Assembly: GCA_030770535.1 (NCBI GenBank)
Contig: JASVEC010000004.1
Coordinates: 1,922,001-1,986,000, forward strand
Length of the DNA stretch: 64,000 nt
Direction: 5' to 3'
From: Batkoa obscura
Lineage: Eukaryota > Entomophthoromycota > Entomophthoromycetes > Entomophthorales > Batkoaceae
Below, piece by piece: positions 37,855 through 50,508 of this stretch; the stretch's first letter is position 1, and the number at the start of each line of letters is the position of its first letter. A program made the position numbers and the translations under genes. Under the pieces are notes generated by a model, which saw only the letters and a program-made list of their open reading frames with translations, was not told the origin of the DNA and ran no database searches.

Positions 37855-37962
37855 ACGGGGATGTATTTTTTTGTTTAAGAATTTTACTAACAATCTTCCC
37901 GCTCAAATAGCGCTTAAAAAATGGAAAAAGTAATGAAACCAAAAAACACATCCTCAAATATT
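37855..37962 (-). mobile_element. Palindromic MITE-like element, right arm of an inverted pair
   Basis: Left end AACGGGGATGT, right end ACACATCCTCAAATATT. The right end complements the atypical left end of the element at 37663, so the two form one 300-bp inverted repeat. Confidence 0.86.
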
Positions 37963-38499
37963 GGCCAAAAAAATGTTTGTACAAGAATTATTTTAAAATT
38001 CAACAAAAGCAATTCTTTTTTTGACACTTTGTGTTGAATTTGTAATTTTTACAAAAACTCAAACTGAAAAAATTAAATTGAGTTGAAACCAACATCTAAA
38101 TATACAAATAGAATAAATTTACATTCCCAATAAAAATAGTTTGAATGTTTTGCTCCAATTTTAATTCATCACATTATATTAAATAAAAGCCAAGTCCTTC
38201 AAGCTATTGTGAAGTATTGTAGTTAATGTTTGGCAGAATAGATCCTATATCCTAAGTATTAAAAAATCACACTACAAGTTATTACTCAAGTGGCTGTAGA
38301 CTTTGGATGTATTGAAATTATGGGCCATAATTATTATGGGTCAATTTTAAAACCTATTAAATATTATAAAAAAACAGCAAATTTTATTTTATTTTATTAA
38401 TAACAGCGTTTGAAAAAGCTATTGTTTAATATATCTTCATATTTAAACAATGTTAATTGATGTTAATTTTATTTTTTATCTAAAATACACTTTTATATT

Positions 38500-39207
38500 T
38501 TATTCATTAAATCCGTCTAAAAGAGCCCATGGGTTAGCACTTTCTACTGGTTTACGTTCAGTTACTCCATTAATGGGACGACGATCTCCACCTTTATAGC
38601 TATTAACTGGCATAGTAAAGCTAGAGTCATCTTCTTCAACATTAACAGTTTCAGGTTCAACTTCAGGTTCAGCTTCAGGTTTAGCTTCAGATTTGGCAGC
38701 GGAAGTAGGAGCAGCTTGAGTTTCTTCTTTTTTAGCTGCTTTATTCTTCTTCTTCTTGTCCTTAACTAATGGTTTTTGATAAATAAATATTACCTTATAA
38801 TAAATTTGTAAAAATTTACCTTGTCCATTCTCATTTTGTTGCTTTGAAACAACTTCAGGTTCTTGAACTTTTTCGACTTCTTTTTTAGTAGCAGTATCAA
38901 TAGGGACGCCATTTTTCTTATCCGTATTTTTCTTTGGACTAGCTTTTTCGGTTACCTTTTCCAGTTTTTCTTGATTTGATTTAGCACTCGATTTGGGTTC
39001 GACCTTAGCGTTCGTTTTATTATCGTTTTTATTTTTCTTTGATTTTGACTTTGCTTTGGGTGCTGCCTTTTCTACTACTTCTTCAATCTCTTCAACTACC
39101 TTATTTTTAAGGTTTTTGATCGACTTTTTCTTTTCAGGCGAAAGATAGAGATAGAGAGCACCTGGAATAACAATTCCAACAAAGACGAATACAACCAAAG
39201 ACCACAT
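38500..39207 (-). CDS. Membrane-anchored Lys/Glu/Ala-rich protein of unknown function
   Basis: Not recognised. One hydrophobic segment at residues 1-22 (MWSLVVFVFVGIVIPGALYL) followed directly by KKK suggests an N-terminal anchor with the bulk of the chain in the cytosol. Residues 30 to about 175 are Lys-, Ala-, Glu- and Pro-rich low complexity. A more conserved-looking C-terminus holds SYKGGDRRPINGVTERKP and ends ANPWALLDGFNE. A 54-bp GT-AG intron (38766-38819) is likely between exons 38820-39207 and 38500-38765, giving 217 residues; because it is a multiple of three without a stop, retention would yield 235 residues. An ER-associated adaptor is one guess only. Confidence 0.7.
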   Translation of the reverse strand: MWSLVVFVFVGIVIPGALYLYLSPEKKKSIKNLKNKVVEEIEEVVEKAAPKAKSKSKKNKNDNKTNAKVEPKSSAKSNQEKLEKVTEKASPKKNTDKKNGVPIDTATKKEVEKVQEPEVVSKQQNENGQGKFLQIYYKVIFIYQKPLVKDKKKKNKAAKKEETQAAPTSAAKSEAKPEAEPEVEPETVNVEEDDSSFTMPVNSYKGGDRRPINGVTERKPVESANPWALLDGFNE

Positions 39208-40322
39208 TTTGAGTTAAGTCTTTTAAATTCAAATTAATTTGTGAAACATAATAATAAAAAGATCAAATATTTATAATGGGTTTGAAATATGTTATTTTGA
39301 ATGAAATATACTTACTTAAACTTAAAAACCTTTAACAAGTGAATAGGTGATCCAAGTTACTTATTAACTCATTTTAAATTAAGGCTCATTTCGCTAAAGC
39401 CTACCAACCAGATTTAGCCACAGTCAATAATTCCAATCATTCTACGTTATTCATTTAATCTTCACTAATCTCATCAAAACAATGATTAATTTAACCAATT
39501 AAAGGTGGATAGGTTTTAGGTCCAAATGAAAATTTATCCTATCTGAATTTGATGAATACTGCGGGGTAAACCCTAACTATTTTGAGTTTACTAGTAATTC
39601 AAATTAAACGTAGATTGAGTTTTTTGATTTAGTTCGTAAAAATATATTTCATACTATTTTAAGTCAAGTAAGCACAAAAAGTAAATGCTCAAACTACGTT
39701 TCATTTAAATCAATAGTAACATTTAAATTTTTTTATAAAACTAACAAAGTGGAAATTAAAAAATAAACAATTTTATTTTAACAACTATTAAAACAGCCGA
39801 ACATTTAATTAACTTAGTAATCACAAAAAAATATATAATACGTAAGTAAAGATAAATGTATGTTATGATAATTTTTAAAACATTTATAACCAGCTATAAG
39901 CTAGATTAACATCTATACATTGGTTGAACTATCCGCTAGGGCTAAATTTTATTCTGTCCTTCTATCACAATATAGAACTAAAATACAAAAAAGTATTTAA
40001 ATACTCTGTATATCAAATTTAAGCATACGATAGTGTTGAATTCAATTTAAACTCGTCAAAATATATATATAATATATTTATAATCATTATGTAAACAAAT
40101 TTCAATAATTCAACGTTAAATTAAAAGCTGCTTTTATTTAATAATATTGAAAGGTGAAATTTCGAAAGTTATGAATAATCATAAAAGAGCTTTAATGCTT
40201 GTTGTTCTTACTGTTATATTGATTACAATGAGGTTTGTAATATTATCACTGAGTTGAATTTGTATTTATCGCTATTAAAACATCGCATATTAAGGTATTT
40301 AAAAATTAACAATAACAATGAT
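39208..40322. other. Intergenic, nothing recognised
   Basis: 1.1 kb, AT-rich. Short frames are present but show no coding signal I trust. Confidence 0.5.
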
Positions 40323-41850
40323 TTATCTGGTTCCAGAATTCAGACCCCAAACAGGCTTACCAGGGCCAATAATGCCATCATCAAAACCAGGTACCATTGT
40401 ATCAGTATTCAATGTAAATTCGGGATATTTCAATTCACCTGGTTCTAATGGAGCCCACATATTACCTTGTAAAAGAGCCGGTGGCTTTAATTCTTCCACA
40501 CTACTTCTTTTATTTGATATACTATCACTATTTTTTCGATAAACTACCACTATTTTTAACTCTTCTTTTTCTTATTACAATGTACCATATAAAGGCTATA
40601 GTAATCATTAAAACCAACACCCAACCAATTGACCCACCTATTGTAACACCTAGGTTTGTATCATTACTATTAGAATCTTGTTTGGCACTTTCTTCCAAAC
40701 TCTTTTCAAATTCAAATGGATCAACTTCGCTATTATCCTCATCATTAGGATTTGGATTAACTGACAATGATTCCATAGCCTTATATTCCTTTTTTCTTAT
40801 ATCCATAATTCGTGTCACTGATAAAATTTTATTATTATAAGAACCAAATGCATAAATTAAATGCTCATTGTAGTATTTTAAACAGCCTAGATGAATGCTA
40901 AAAACCCTCTTACATCAACTTTTTCATAATTCAACTTATTTGGATTTTTCAAGTCTAAGGCACAAATAGGAGTGGAAGTAAGTGAACCAAGATTACTAGC
41001 AAGGTTGCCTCCTGCGATAGCCATCTTACCTCCAAGCGTTAAAGATGAAAGTCTATAACGATACATAGGTATATCTCCTTTTGCAGCTATAGTACTCCAA
41101 GTATTAAATGCATATTCATAAACAAGAATTTTGCTTAGTTCTCTATACATGTTAATACCATGATTTAAACCCCCCCAACAGTATATGATCTATTTTCATA
41201 TACAACTGCAGTGTGATCGTGCACTTTCTCTGGTGCATCAGCTAACTTTTTCCATTTTCCATTTTCCATCCACTGCATTTAATACTGATAATCCTTTTGT
41301 GCCTTCTACATTTTTGAGGTAGGATAAAGAGTAGCTCCGCCATAACCAAAATACAGATCTTTATTATCACTGTCTCGATTCGAAGTATGTGATTGATGGG
41401 CATATCTCATTCCATCCCATTTACTAATTTGTCTGATATAGGAAAGGTAAATATTGTCACTTGGCTTGATGTCCATTTCTCTTCTATTAAATTAAAAGCC
41501 TTGAAACTTTCATTTTTCAATCTGTTCTTGCCACCTACTACAAATAAACTAGCATTCCTATAATTGATTACAACCCTAGAGAAATCAGATACTAGACCAT
41601 CACCCTTTAATATCATTTCCCATGGTGCGTTTTTATCACTATCTAAGATAAACCCGTCTTTAATATTTAGTGCGTATATATCTTGATTGTATTCCCCATC
41701 TCCACCCTTAGTATTTGGATCAGCCAATCCTCCACCATAATATAATGTATCCTTAAATATTCCGCAACCTCTAGCATATAATGTTGGTGCTTTTGCAGCA
41801 AAAATAAAGTAACTAAATTGAACAAATGTCAAAGTTAAAGGTAAAATCAT
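40323..41850 (-). pseudogene. Kelch-repeat type-I membrane protein 2, recently inactivated
   Basis: Clearly homologous end to end to the intact gene at 61061-62533: signal peptide and AKAPTLYARGCGIFKDTLYY, a FVVGGKNRLKNESF blade, NTWSTIAAKGDIP, the GVTIGGSIGWVLVLMITIAF helix, and the tail LLQGNMWAPLEPGEL with TLNTDTMVPGFDDG. The frame is interrupted at least three times. One break lies between the N-terminal part (41407-41850) and the blade region (about 41150-41400). One is near 40885, where FLAFI runs into a stop although GCLKYYNEHLIYAFG continues in another frame. One is near 40540, just after the membrane helix. The intact relatives have no introns, so splicing does not explain the breaks. 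The tail is well preserved, so inactivation is recent, or the copy is a sequencing-error victim. Confidence 0.85.
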
Positions 41851-43309
41851 TATTTAAATAAAAAAGTTTAACAACTTTTAATCATTTTAATTTCTCGTTT
41901 ATATTTATAACAACATCGAAATGCACAATTATAAATCTTACATTGTTGTTTTTGAATTCCTTTATTAGGGCAACTTTGATGTTTAATTTCTTAACTAAGG
42001 TTATAGTTCTTTTAGAATAAATTAAGATCCCAAAAAGAGGACGCTTTAAGACATGCTATACGTTACATTTAAATACTTGTTTTTATATATTTATTCTTGA
42101 ACATTCAAAATTTAGTTAATTTAAACCATACTATAGAACTAAAAATGCCGTTTTGTGCCTACGATTTTTCTACATTATAAATATTTAAACTAAATAGGAC
42201 TCTTTTTATAAATTCCTGTTCTTTGGAACGCTGATTGTAATCTCACAAAAAAAATCAAACAATATTAACCCATTTGTAAAGAACTTCACTACATTTAGTG
42301 CAAGTATCGAGGCATTTCAAATAAGACTCTTCAAAAAAAATGCTATAACGATATTTATTTATCAAGTTGTGTATACGTTAGCTTAAATATAATATTACAA
42401 TTTTAAATGGTCGCTTTTATTATAATTTATGTGTTAAGATTATTTTGATCAAGAGCATAAAATATTGCTTTTGAATCTTACTTTAACTTATTTAAATTAG
42501 GAAAAGAGTAAAGCTATTATCCAATCTTAATAAACCCCATCTTTAAAAACTACACTTGATTTTTAAGATCAAGTTTTGACCTACTTTAAGCCTATGACTT
42601 AATAAATAGCCTAATCCAGATACCGTTTAGATGCCCTGTTATTTTTCGATATTCAAAAACTAGATTGTAGTATTTAAAAATATGGTTTTTATATGAGATA
42701 GTCTTATAGAAACCACTTTTGAAAATAACAAGAGTACTTAAAACTATAAGACAACAACGAGGTATTTAAATCAGATAGTAAAAGTAGTGTTGTATATTTA
42801 ATTTTAATTAAAAAAATAGAAAAATGGAGCTTATAAGTCACAAAACTTCATAGAATTTCAATGCAATATTTTCAAATTTGATTTCCACTCTAGATGATGA
42901 TTATTATTTTGAAAGAAAAATCAAAAATGAAAATATATTTGTTTAACTTAACTTGGAGATTATACTTTGATAAGATGGTATGCTTTATTCTAAATAGTGT
43001 TTATATTTAAGATTTATACAAAGAATCTCAAATCAAAGAAGTAAAGAAGCTTCTAAAGTGCTTTATGGACCCATGTGACCATTCCAGAATATTAAATTTT
43101 ACCAACAGATTTTAAATTTTGTAAAAGAGTTATAGGACAGTTAGTAAAATATTAGGCATAAGAAATTTTGCAATAAAAAAAGCGAAAGGACTAACTGAAA
43201 AAGCGGAGGATAAAATAATATTAATTCTTAGTGATTTCATGATTATTAATTTCAAATACAAAATCAATTTAAAGTTGAAACTATCTCTTCTTATCATAAA
43301 TTATACTTG
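41851..43309. other. Intergenic, nothing recognised
   Basis: 1.46 kb of AT-rich sequence between the Kelch pseudogene and the FUSC gene. No open frame, repeat or RNA gene recognised. Confidence 0.5.
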
Positions 43310-46300
43310 ATGGAACCCCCTTTAAATGAATTTTATGATAATTTAAATTACATAGATGATCAAAACCAAGAATCACTATCAAATATAAATAGTATATCTA
43401 ACCTTGATTTGCATTCATTAATATTAAATGAAGAAAGGAAATATGGTACTTTTAAATCAGACCAAAGTTCAGAGTATAACGTCATTTTAAATGATGGTAC
43501 TATGCAAAAGAGAACTATATCGTTATCTACTAGTATCGATTTTAATAGGTAATTCAAGTCAATTTTAATAAATGTTATTTTAAATAAACCTAGCTATAAA
43601 TCCAGTTTATTCATGGAACGTAAGTCACTAATGCGTCGAAGTATTTCGGGTGTTTTTAATGAAAGTGAACCAACTTCATCTTCAGAATCAATTATATTTA
43701 GAGGGAATAGAGAAGGAATAATGGGCTCATTTTTAAATAAATTAACAGTAGATCAAAAAGATGTAATCAAAGCCAGTTTTTCCCATTTTATCGGAACTTT
43801 GTTTACTTTTGTCCCAATATTACATTATTATGTTGGAAATGCATCTCATCTAGTAGCAATAACATGTATTTTCTTTAACCCTGGGCAATCAATTGGAAAA
43901 TTTATTGAAAATATGATCTTTGGCTTTTTTTTAGTTTTATTTGGTTTGGCAGTAGGTTGTTTATCCATCTTTAATACTGCTTTATGGAACGACCTAGGTT
44001 TTCATATGTTTGCCAGGTTTTCAACATGGTTTATTTTTATTGGTGGGTATTCTTTTATTTTGGCCCGCATTAAAGCTCAATACCCTAAATCTTCTGTTAT
44101 GCTTGGTAATTTTTTTAAAAAATCATTATTTTTCTTATTTTCTTAGGCATTGCTGCTTCATTTATGATTACTTATTTGGTCCTATTAAATCGAACTCCTT
44201 TTGTTGGTACTACATTTGATACCAGTGATATATATAATTTAGCTAAAGGACTTGCAGTTGGCATATTTTTGAACTTTATAATATGCACGCAATTATGGCC
44301 ACGATGGGAATCTGATAAATTAAAGTAAATTAATTACATTGATGTTTTTATCTAGAATAATATGTTTTATTTTTTAGGACAGATATGGTACTAAGTTTAG
44401 ATTCATTAAAATATGGGCTATGTCACATTGTCAAAGCATTTTTATTAGAAGAAAATGGTTCAAAAGATATAAATGAAATTAATGAAATTATTATTAATCA
44501 CAGAAATTTACAATCTACTCTAAATACTCGATATGAGGCATCATCTTGGGAGTTTCAATTAAACTCCAAAAAATATGCCGTAGTAGGAAAGACCATTAAT
44601 AAACTTAATGAAATGGGCCAAAAGTTAAATGGATTAAGTTCAAGTATCGAAACGCAAAAAGAATTATTAGAATTAAGCGATAAAGATGTCAGTGAATTAC
44701 TTCATAGTGATATTAAGTTAAAAAATCGAAATTCGATATTTATTGAAAACAATTTATTTAATCAAAATTTAAGCTCTGATTCTCAACCAGATTTATTTTT
44801 ATTTTCTAACTTTCTAAAATATATAGCTCCACCTACAAAATCATTAACTTATACTTGTAGACAAGCTATATCCGTTTTGGCCCTTGGTATTCAAAAAATA
44901 AAACAAAACTCCGATTTACGTTCTTATAGTGATAATAGTATTAATACCGATGAATATATAGATACTGGTATTCCATTATGCCAATTAAAGAAAAATATCA
45001 AAAATGCATTAACTTTGTTTTCAGAAGCAAGAAATCAAGCTATTAATACGCTATACACTAAAGCCCATTACGATGGTCACCCTTCAGAAGAAGTATTTTT
45101 AGTTTATTTTTTTGTATATGAATTAGAAGATTTTGCCAATGAACTTTTATCGACTATTGAAGCCTTTGAAGCTATGGAAGAACTATTTAGTTTAGATGAC
45201 TATAGTCTATGGGAAAATTTAAAATATCATTTTTTTTCTACATTATCAAACATAAAGTTATATATATCTATTTATTACAATAATCTATTAGCTTTAATTA
45301 CTGGTAAAAGAGATTATTCAGGAGTAAATACAGAAAATATAGATAAAGAACCATTACATAATCCAAAACCACAAACATCGTATCAAAGAAGTCGAGCTAA
45401 TTTTTGGTATTTTTTAATGAGTTTAAGAGATTATCGAGTTATATTTGCACTTAAAGCATCATTTGCTAGTTTACTTATATCTTCACCAGCCTACCTTTTT
45501 GGTTACCATGAGTTATTTAGAGATTGGAAAGTGGGTTGGACTTTAGTTGCTATGAATATTGTAATGTCACCAACATTAGGTACATCTAACTTATTCGGGC
45601 TTTACAGAGTTATAGGTACCATATCAGGCTCTTTAGTTGGTTACTTAACCTATGCTATGTTTTCTAAAAATGTTTATGCACTTATTATAATGACCTCGTT
45701 GATCACTGTCCCTTGTATGCATATCTTTTTAAAAACTAGCGTACCTAAATTTGGTCAATTTTTACTTTTATGCTATAATTTGATTGTACTTACCTCCTAT
45801 ATTAATAAAGAGAATGAAAATTTTGGATTTGCCCGATATGCGTTTATAAGAGCAACTTCGGTGACTATAGGTGTACTCTTTGGACTCTTTTTCTCATTAG
45901 TTATAATGCCATATGAAGCACGAAGAGAATTGAGGGTTGGGTTGAGTCGATTTATATCAAATTTTTCACAAATTTATTACAATATGTATCAACTTTGTAG
46001 TATTTCACAAGAGACTTTAGAAGAATGTGGTTCAATACCAAACTTCAATTTCAAAAAAATGCTTCAATCTTTTTCTGAATTAGAAATTCAAGCACAGAAA
46101 GATCTTTTTCAATTGGAAGCCCTTTTACCTTCCACTGCCCATGAACCCCGTTTAAAAGGTCCTTTCCCAATTAATAATTATAAGGATATGCTTAACTCTT
46201 GTCAAAATTTATTAAGAGAAGTAAATACAATTAAAATGTTAATTTCACATTCAGAATGGAATGGTTGTATAGCAAAAGATTTTTTAACACCATTAGAATC

Positions 46301-46616
46301 GTACCATTCTCAACTTAATGAAGCAGTTCAGCTTTATATTTATATGCTTTATAATGCTTTGCTTTTAAGAACCCCATTACCACCGTATTTACCAGCTATT
46401 CACTCAGTGAGGAAAAAAATGATAATTTCAATGCAATCATTGGATAAACAGAATTTTTTATCGGATTCACAATTTCATTATATTCCGTTCTATGCATACA
46501 TCGTTGTTCTTAATGATATATTGGATGAATTAGAAAAAATAGCAGATAATCTTAAAGTGTTGTTTGGGGTTTATGACATTGAAAATTTTGATAAGCTATT
46601 TCTTAGTTTTGTGTAA
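43310..46616 (+). CDS. Bre4-like FUSC-family membrane protein
   Basis: Exons 43310-43548, 43594-44105, 44147-44324 and 44378-46616 give 1055 residues, comparable with yeast Bre4. The layout is that of fungal proteins related to brefeldin-A-sensitivity and aromatic-acid-exporter (FUSC) families. A cytosolic N-terminus is followed by a first membrane block (IGTLFTFVPILHYYVG, IFFNPGQSIGKFIEN, ASFMITYLVLLN, GLAVGIFLNFIICTQLWPRW). Next come a long soluble helical part (about 310-640) and a second block beginning YRVIFALKASFASLLIS. That block continues through WKVGWTLVAMNIVMSPTLGT, RVIGTISGSLVGYLTYAMF and RATSVTIGVLFGLFFSLVI, and a C-terminal helical domain ends the protein. The duplicated membrane block is typical. 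Transport substrate unknown. Confidence 0.87.
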
Positions 46617-48077
46617 TTATTGGTTAGTTAGTTTGAGTACGGTTTCTAGTTTTTTGTATTAATTTTATAACAAATGTAATATTCTATATGTATAAAAATT
46701 ATATAATAAAATAAAATTATAATTTTTTTTGATTTTTTAAACTTTTTTTAAACTTTTTAATTTCTTAGAAAAAAATTATATTTATATTTATTTGCTATTT
46801 ATTTTTACACATGTGTATTAACAGAGACTATACTATGTATGATTTAATATGGTTACTATTAAAGTTACAGTATTAATGTGAATTCAAGTCATTTGTTATA
46901 GATATAGTGTGTTGGTAATTATAAGCCTTACTTTCATACTTATATTTTGTTAACATGATAGTTTTTTCAACTTCATAATAATTCTCCATATTTAGTAAAC
47001 TAAATAAAATTTCGTCTACCAAAGCTTCTTAAAAACTCTGAGTTATTAACTATATAGGGATGTATTTTTTTCAAAAATTTTACTAACAGTTTTTGCGCTC
47101 AAATAGCGCTTAAAAGATGGAAAAAATGAAGTCAAAAAAAACATCCCCATATGTTTTAAAATTGCATTAGATAAAAGCGATATATATGTATATCAATGGA
47201 ACCTTTTTATTATGGTCTATTTTTTATAATAATCAAGTTACTCTATATTAAGTTTTAATATTTGAAATATTGGTTCAATTTAAAAAGGTCTTTTTAAATA
47301 TATTTTATTTTTTATATGAAAAATAAAATCTTTTATATGACTATTGTAAATAAAAAGTTTACCTTTTGAATAATTTATTTAGATGTAAGATGTTATTATA
47401 AAAACATTTGTTTTAAATTAATAATGAATATAAATAAAATGTTTGATTGAAATAAAGTAAAGTTTATCAAAATTAAAACGATACAAAATCACCTAAGTTT
47501 ATTAAATATGATACTCGAAGATAATGATAAAAAATAGGTTTAAAAACATTTATAGAAATAAATAAGATAAATGCTAATGAATAATGAATACCCTAGCACT
47601 ATATTAATTCTTTTATCTCAGATATGTTATTTAAAATTCTATCAACTAACTACTACAAAAAATGACTATTATTCTGGAATCAAATATACTTATAGAATTT
47701 TATTAATGTTAGCCTTAAACATTAAATCCAAGAGTTTCAATGCTAATACAAATTTCTAAAGGATATTGATATGTATTTTATTTTATACTATTTTTATATT
47801 ATTTTTGTAGAACTCAATTAATAATAACAAAGCTTTACATACTAAAAATATTCAATATCATTAAGTGCGGATTATATTAACGCAAATATAACACTTAAAT
47901 TACATATTTGACTAGTTTATCCATAATTTCAACTGTTATAAATTTATCCTTTACTCAAACCAATCAAATGAGCATTTACATCAATACACATGATCACAAG
48001 CATATTCAAAAAAAATATAAAAATAGTAAATATTCAATTTTACTTCTTATTATTCTAATTATTCAAAACAACAAAGG
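46617..48077. other. Intergenic with one MITE-like element
   Basis: 1.46 kb, AT-rich. Apart from the element at 47052-47152 I see nothing; a 62-codon frame at 47571 is probably chance. Confidence 0.55.
47052..47152 (-). mobile_element. Palindromic MITE-like element
   Basis: Ends ATATAGGGATGT and ACATCCCCATAT, reverse-orientation core with CGCTCAAATAGCGCTTAAAA. A few bases are missing on both sides of the core. Confidence 0.84.
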
Positions 48078-50120
48078 ATGACTGAATTAATCTATTCAAA
48101 ATATGATAGTTTATTTATACCATATCAACAAAATTTATCGGATTTCATATTAAAAGGACATAATCCGAATATCAAGAATGGAATCAACCATTCAATAAGA
48201 GCATTTGTAGATGATTTAACAGGGGAAACAATAAGCCATACACAATTAAGAAAAGAAGTTAGTTTATTAGCTTCTGGGCTTGTTAATAATTTAAGATTAA
48301 AAAGAAATGATGTGATTGCTATTTTTTCGCCAAATCATATTAATTACGCTACCATCTTTTTAGCCGCTTGCTCAGTAGGTAAGGATAAGTTTTTTCTGTA
48401 ATATTGAAACTTTTTTATATGATATTTTTATTAGGTATAGTAGTTACCACCATTAATCCAGCCTATACTGAAACTGAAGTTTTACATCAAATTAAAGATT
48501 CAAATGCAAAAATAATATTTACAATTGAAGATCAAGTTCAAGTATTAAAAAAAGTGAATCAAAAATTAAACCAATCAATTCAATTAATTAATATGGATAA
48601 ACGAGAAACAAAAGAGTTAGTAAATTTTGAGTCTGTTTTTAATAAATCTTTCTGTGAAAGTTTAAAATTTCAAAATGAAGAAGAATGTAAAGAACAAATT
48701 GCTTTAATTGCTTATTCTTCTGGTACTACGGGTAAACCAAAAGGAGTGATGACCTCTCATTTTAATGAAATTGCTAACATCATGCAAAATGAAGTAGCAT
48801 TAGATGAATTCAAATCGATGGGACGAATCGTATTAGGTTTGTTACCTTTCTTTCATTGTTATGGTATTCAAATTTTATTATTAACTGCAATTCATTCATT
48901 TGAAACAGTAATTGTTATTAAAAAATTTGAACTAAAAAAGGTATTTTTATTTTTATTTTTATTTTTATTTTTATTTTTACTAGAATCAGATTATTAATTT
49001 TTATTTTAGTTACTTCAATCTATTCAAACTCATAAAATTACTTCGCTATTTCTCGCTCCTCCTGTTATATTAGCATTAGCAAAAGTAAGATAATTGAATT
49101 AATTAAATTAAAATTTTAATTAATTTATTAGGATCCAATAGTAGATAATTATGATTTATCATCCGTTGAATTTATATTTTCAGGAGCAGCACCATTACCA
49201 ATTGAAGTATCTAATTTAGCTGGTACAAGATTTAAATGTCATATGTTTCAAGGATATGGTAATAATAATAATTAATAATTGTTATTTATTATCATTTTTA
49301 TGTAATTAAATTTTTACATCTATTAATAGGTATGACTGAAGCATCGCCTTGTGTATCAGTAGTTACTTTAAGTACAGGCAGTAATGAATCAGTTGGTAGT
49401 TTAGTACCAAATATGGCAGCCAAAATAGTAAGTTTAGAAACCGGAAAAACATTGCCAATTGGGGAAATTGGAGAGCTTTGGGTTAAAGGACCTAATATTA
49501 TGATAGTAAAAAATTATTGACTTTTTTTTAATTTAATTTTTTTTGTTACTTTTTTAGGGATATTTAAATAATCCAGAAGCTACAAAAGCTATGTTTGATA
49601 CTAATGGCTTTATGCGTACAGGTGATGTGGGCTATTTTGATAACGAGTATCGATTATATATTGTAGATAGGGCTAAAGAACTTATTAAAGTAAATATATC
49701 TATATTTGTATTTATATATTTTTATATATTTTTATATATTAAATAATATTGATATTAATTTAATTATTTAAATAGTATCGTGGATTTCAAGTAGCTCCAG
49801 CTGAATTAGAAGCATTATTATTAGCTCAACCACAAGTAACAGATTGTTGTGTAATTGGAGTACCTAATGATGAAGCAGGAGAAGTACCAAAAGCGTTTAT
49901 TGTATTAAAACCAAGTTTAACTGATCCTGGAAATCCAATATCTTATGATGCATTAATTGAACAAATTAAAGTTAAAGTTCATCATGATTTAGCTTATTAT
50001 AAACATCTCAGAGGTGGTATTAAAATCGTAGATCATATACCAAAATCACCTTCAGGTAAAATACTAAGGAGATTAATTAGGGATAAAGAATTATCTAAAA
50101 TTAATAAATCAAAATTATAA
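48078..50120 (+). CDS. Peroxisomal 4-coumarate-CoA-ligase-like acyl-CoA synthetase
   Basis: Activates a carboxylic acid to its CoA thioester via an acyl-adenylate. Exons 48078-48378, 48435-48940, 49010-49084, 49132-49258, 49330-49505, 49558-49689 and 49776-50120 give 553 residues. Motifs: the AMP-binding signature [49 protein letters not shown], the catalytic [35 protein letters not shown] and [11 protein letters not shown] with the late catalytic lysine. The protein ends SKL, a perfect PTS1 peroxisomal targeting signal. This agrees with fungal and plant 4CL-like enzymes of peroxisomes; the acyl substrate is not decidable. The second intron contains a run of ATTTTT units. A palindromic element starts 15 bp after the stop. 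Confidence 0.94.
48941..49009. repeat. ATTTTT repeat within a 4CL-like intron
   Basis: About six ATTTTT units directly behind the donor site in the second intron, which is 69 bp long and so longer than its neighbours. Confidence 0.8.
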
Positions 50121-50508
50121 TTTAAATATAGAAACATATGGGGATGTTTTTTTTGGTTTCATTATTTTTTCCATTTTTTAAGCACTATTTGAGCGGAAAG
50201 ATTGTTAGTAAAATTCTTAAACAAGAAAATACACCCCCATATAAGTAAATAATGTTTTTAGTAAATAGTTCAGGTTAAATTTTATTAATTAATATTTGTA
50301 ATTTATCAAATCTAAAACTATTTACTTTTAATTAACATTTAGATTAAATAAAAATAAAATAAAATAAAATAAAATAAAAATAAAATACCAAATAATTTAT
50401 AAAAGTCTATAAAATATATTAAAATTTTAACAAAAATCTAAGGGTAGCTTTTTTGGATATTGAATTAAAGAGGGGAGTTGTGGATACGAAAGGATAGTAA
50501 TAAGCTAC
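50121..50508. other. Convergent spacer with MITE-like element and AAATA repeat
   Basis: 388 bp between converging stop codons. It holds the element at 50136-50242 and a short AAAAT-type microsatellite at about 50347-50390. Confidence 0.65.
50136..50242 (+). mobile_element. Palindromic MITE-like element directly after the 4CL-like gene
   Basis: Ends ATATGGGGATGTTTTTTTTG and ACACCCCCATAT. It starts 15 bp after the SKL stop and is therefore probably in the 3' UTR. Confidence 0.88.

Larger units (their letters stand above)
37434..38499. other. Convergent spacer with hairpin and paired MITE-like elements
   Basis: 1.07 kb between the 3' ends of the ISWI gene and the orphan at 38500. It holds the hairpin at 37552-37655 and the two elements at 37663 and 37855; the rest is AT-rich with no gene. 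Confidence 0.65.

Noticed and set aside
40254-40840. Three plus-strand frames of 64-130 codons
   Set aside because: Antisense to the Kelch pseudogene, whose coding similarity is unmistakable.
40323-41850. Multi-exon Kelch gene instead of a pseudogene
   Set aside because: The two intact relatives are intronless and at least one break is a single-base shift without GT/AG signals.
47571-47759. 62-codon frame
   Set aside because: Low-complexity AT-rich sequence with no coding signal or exon partners.
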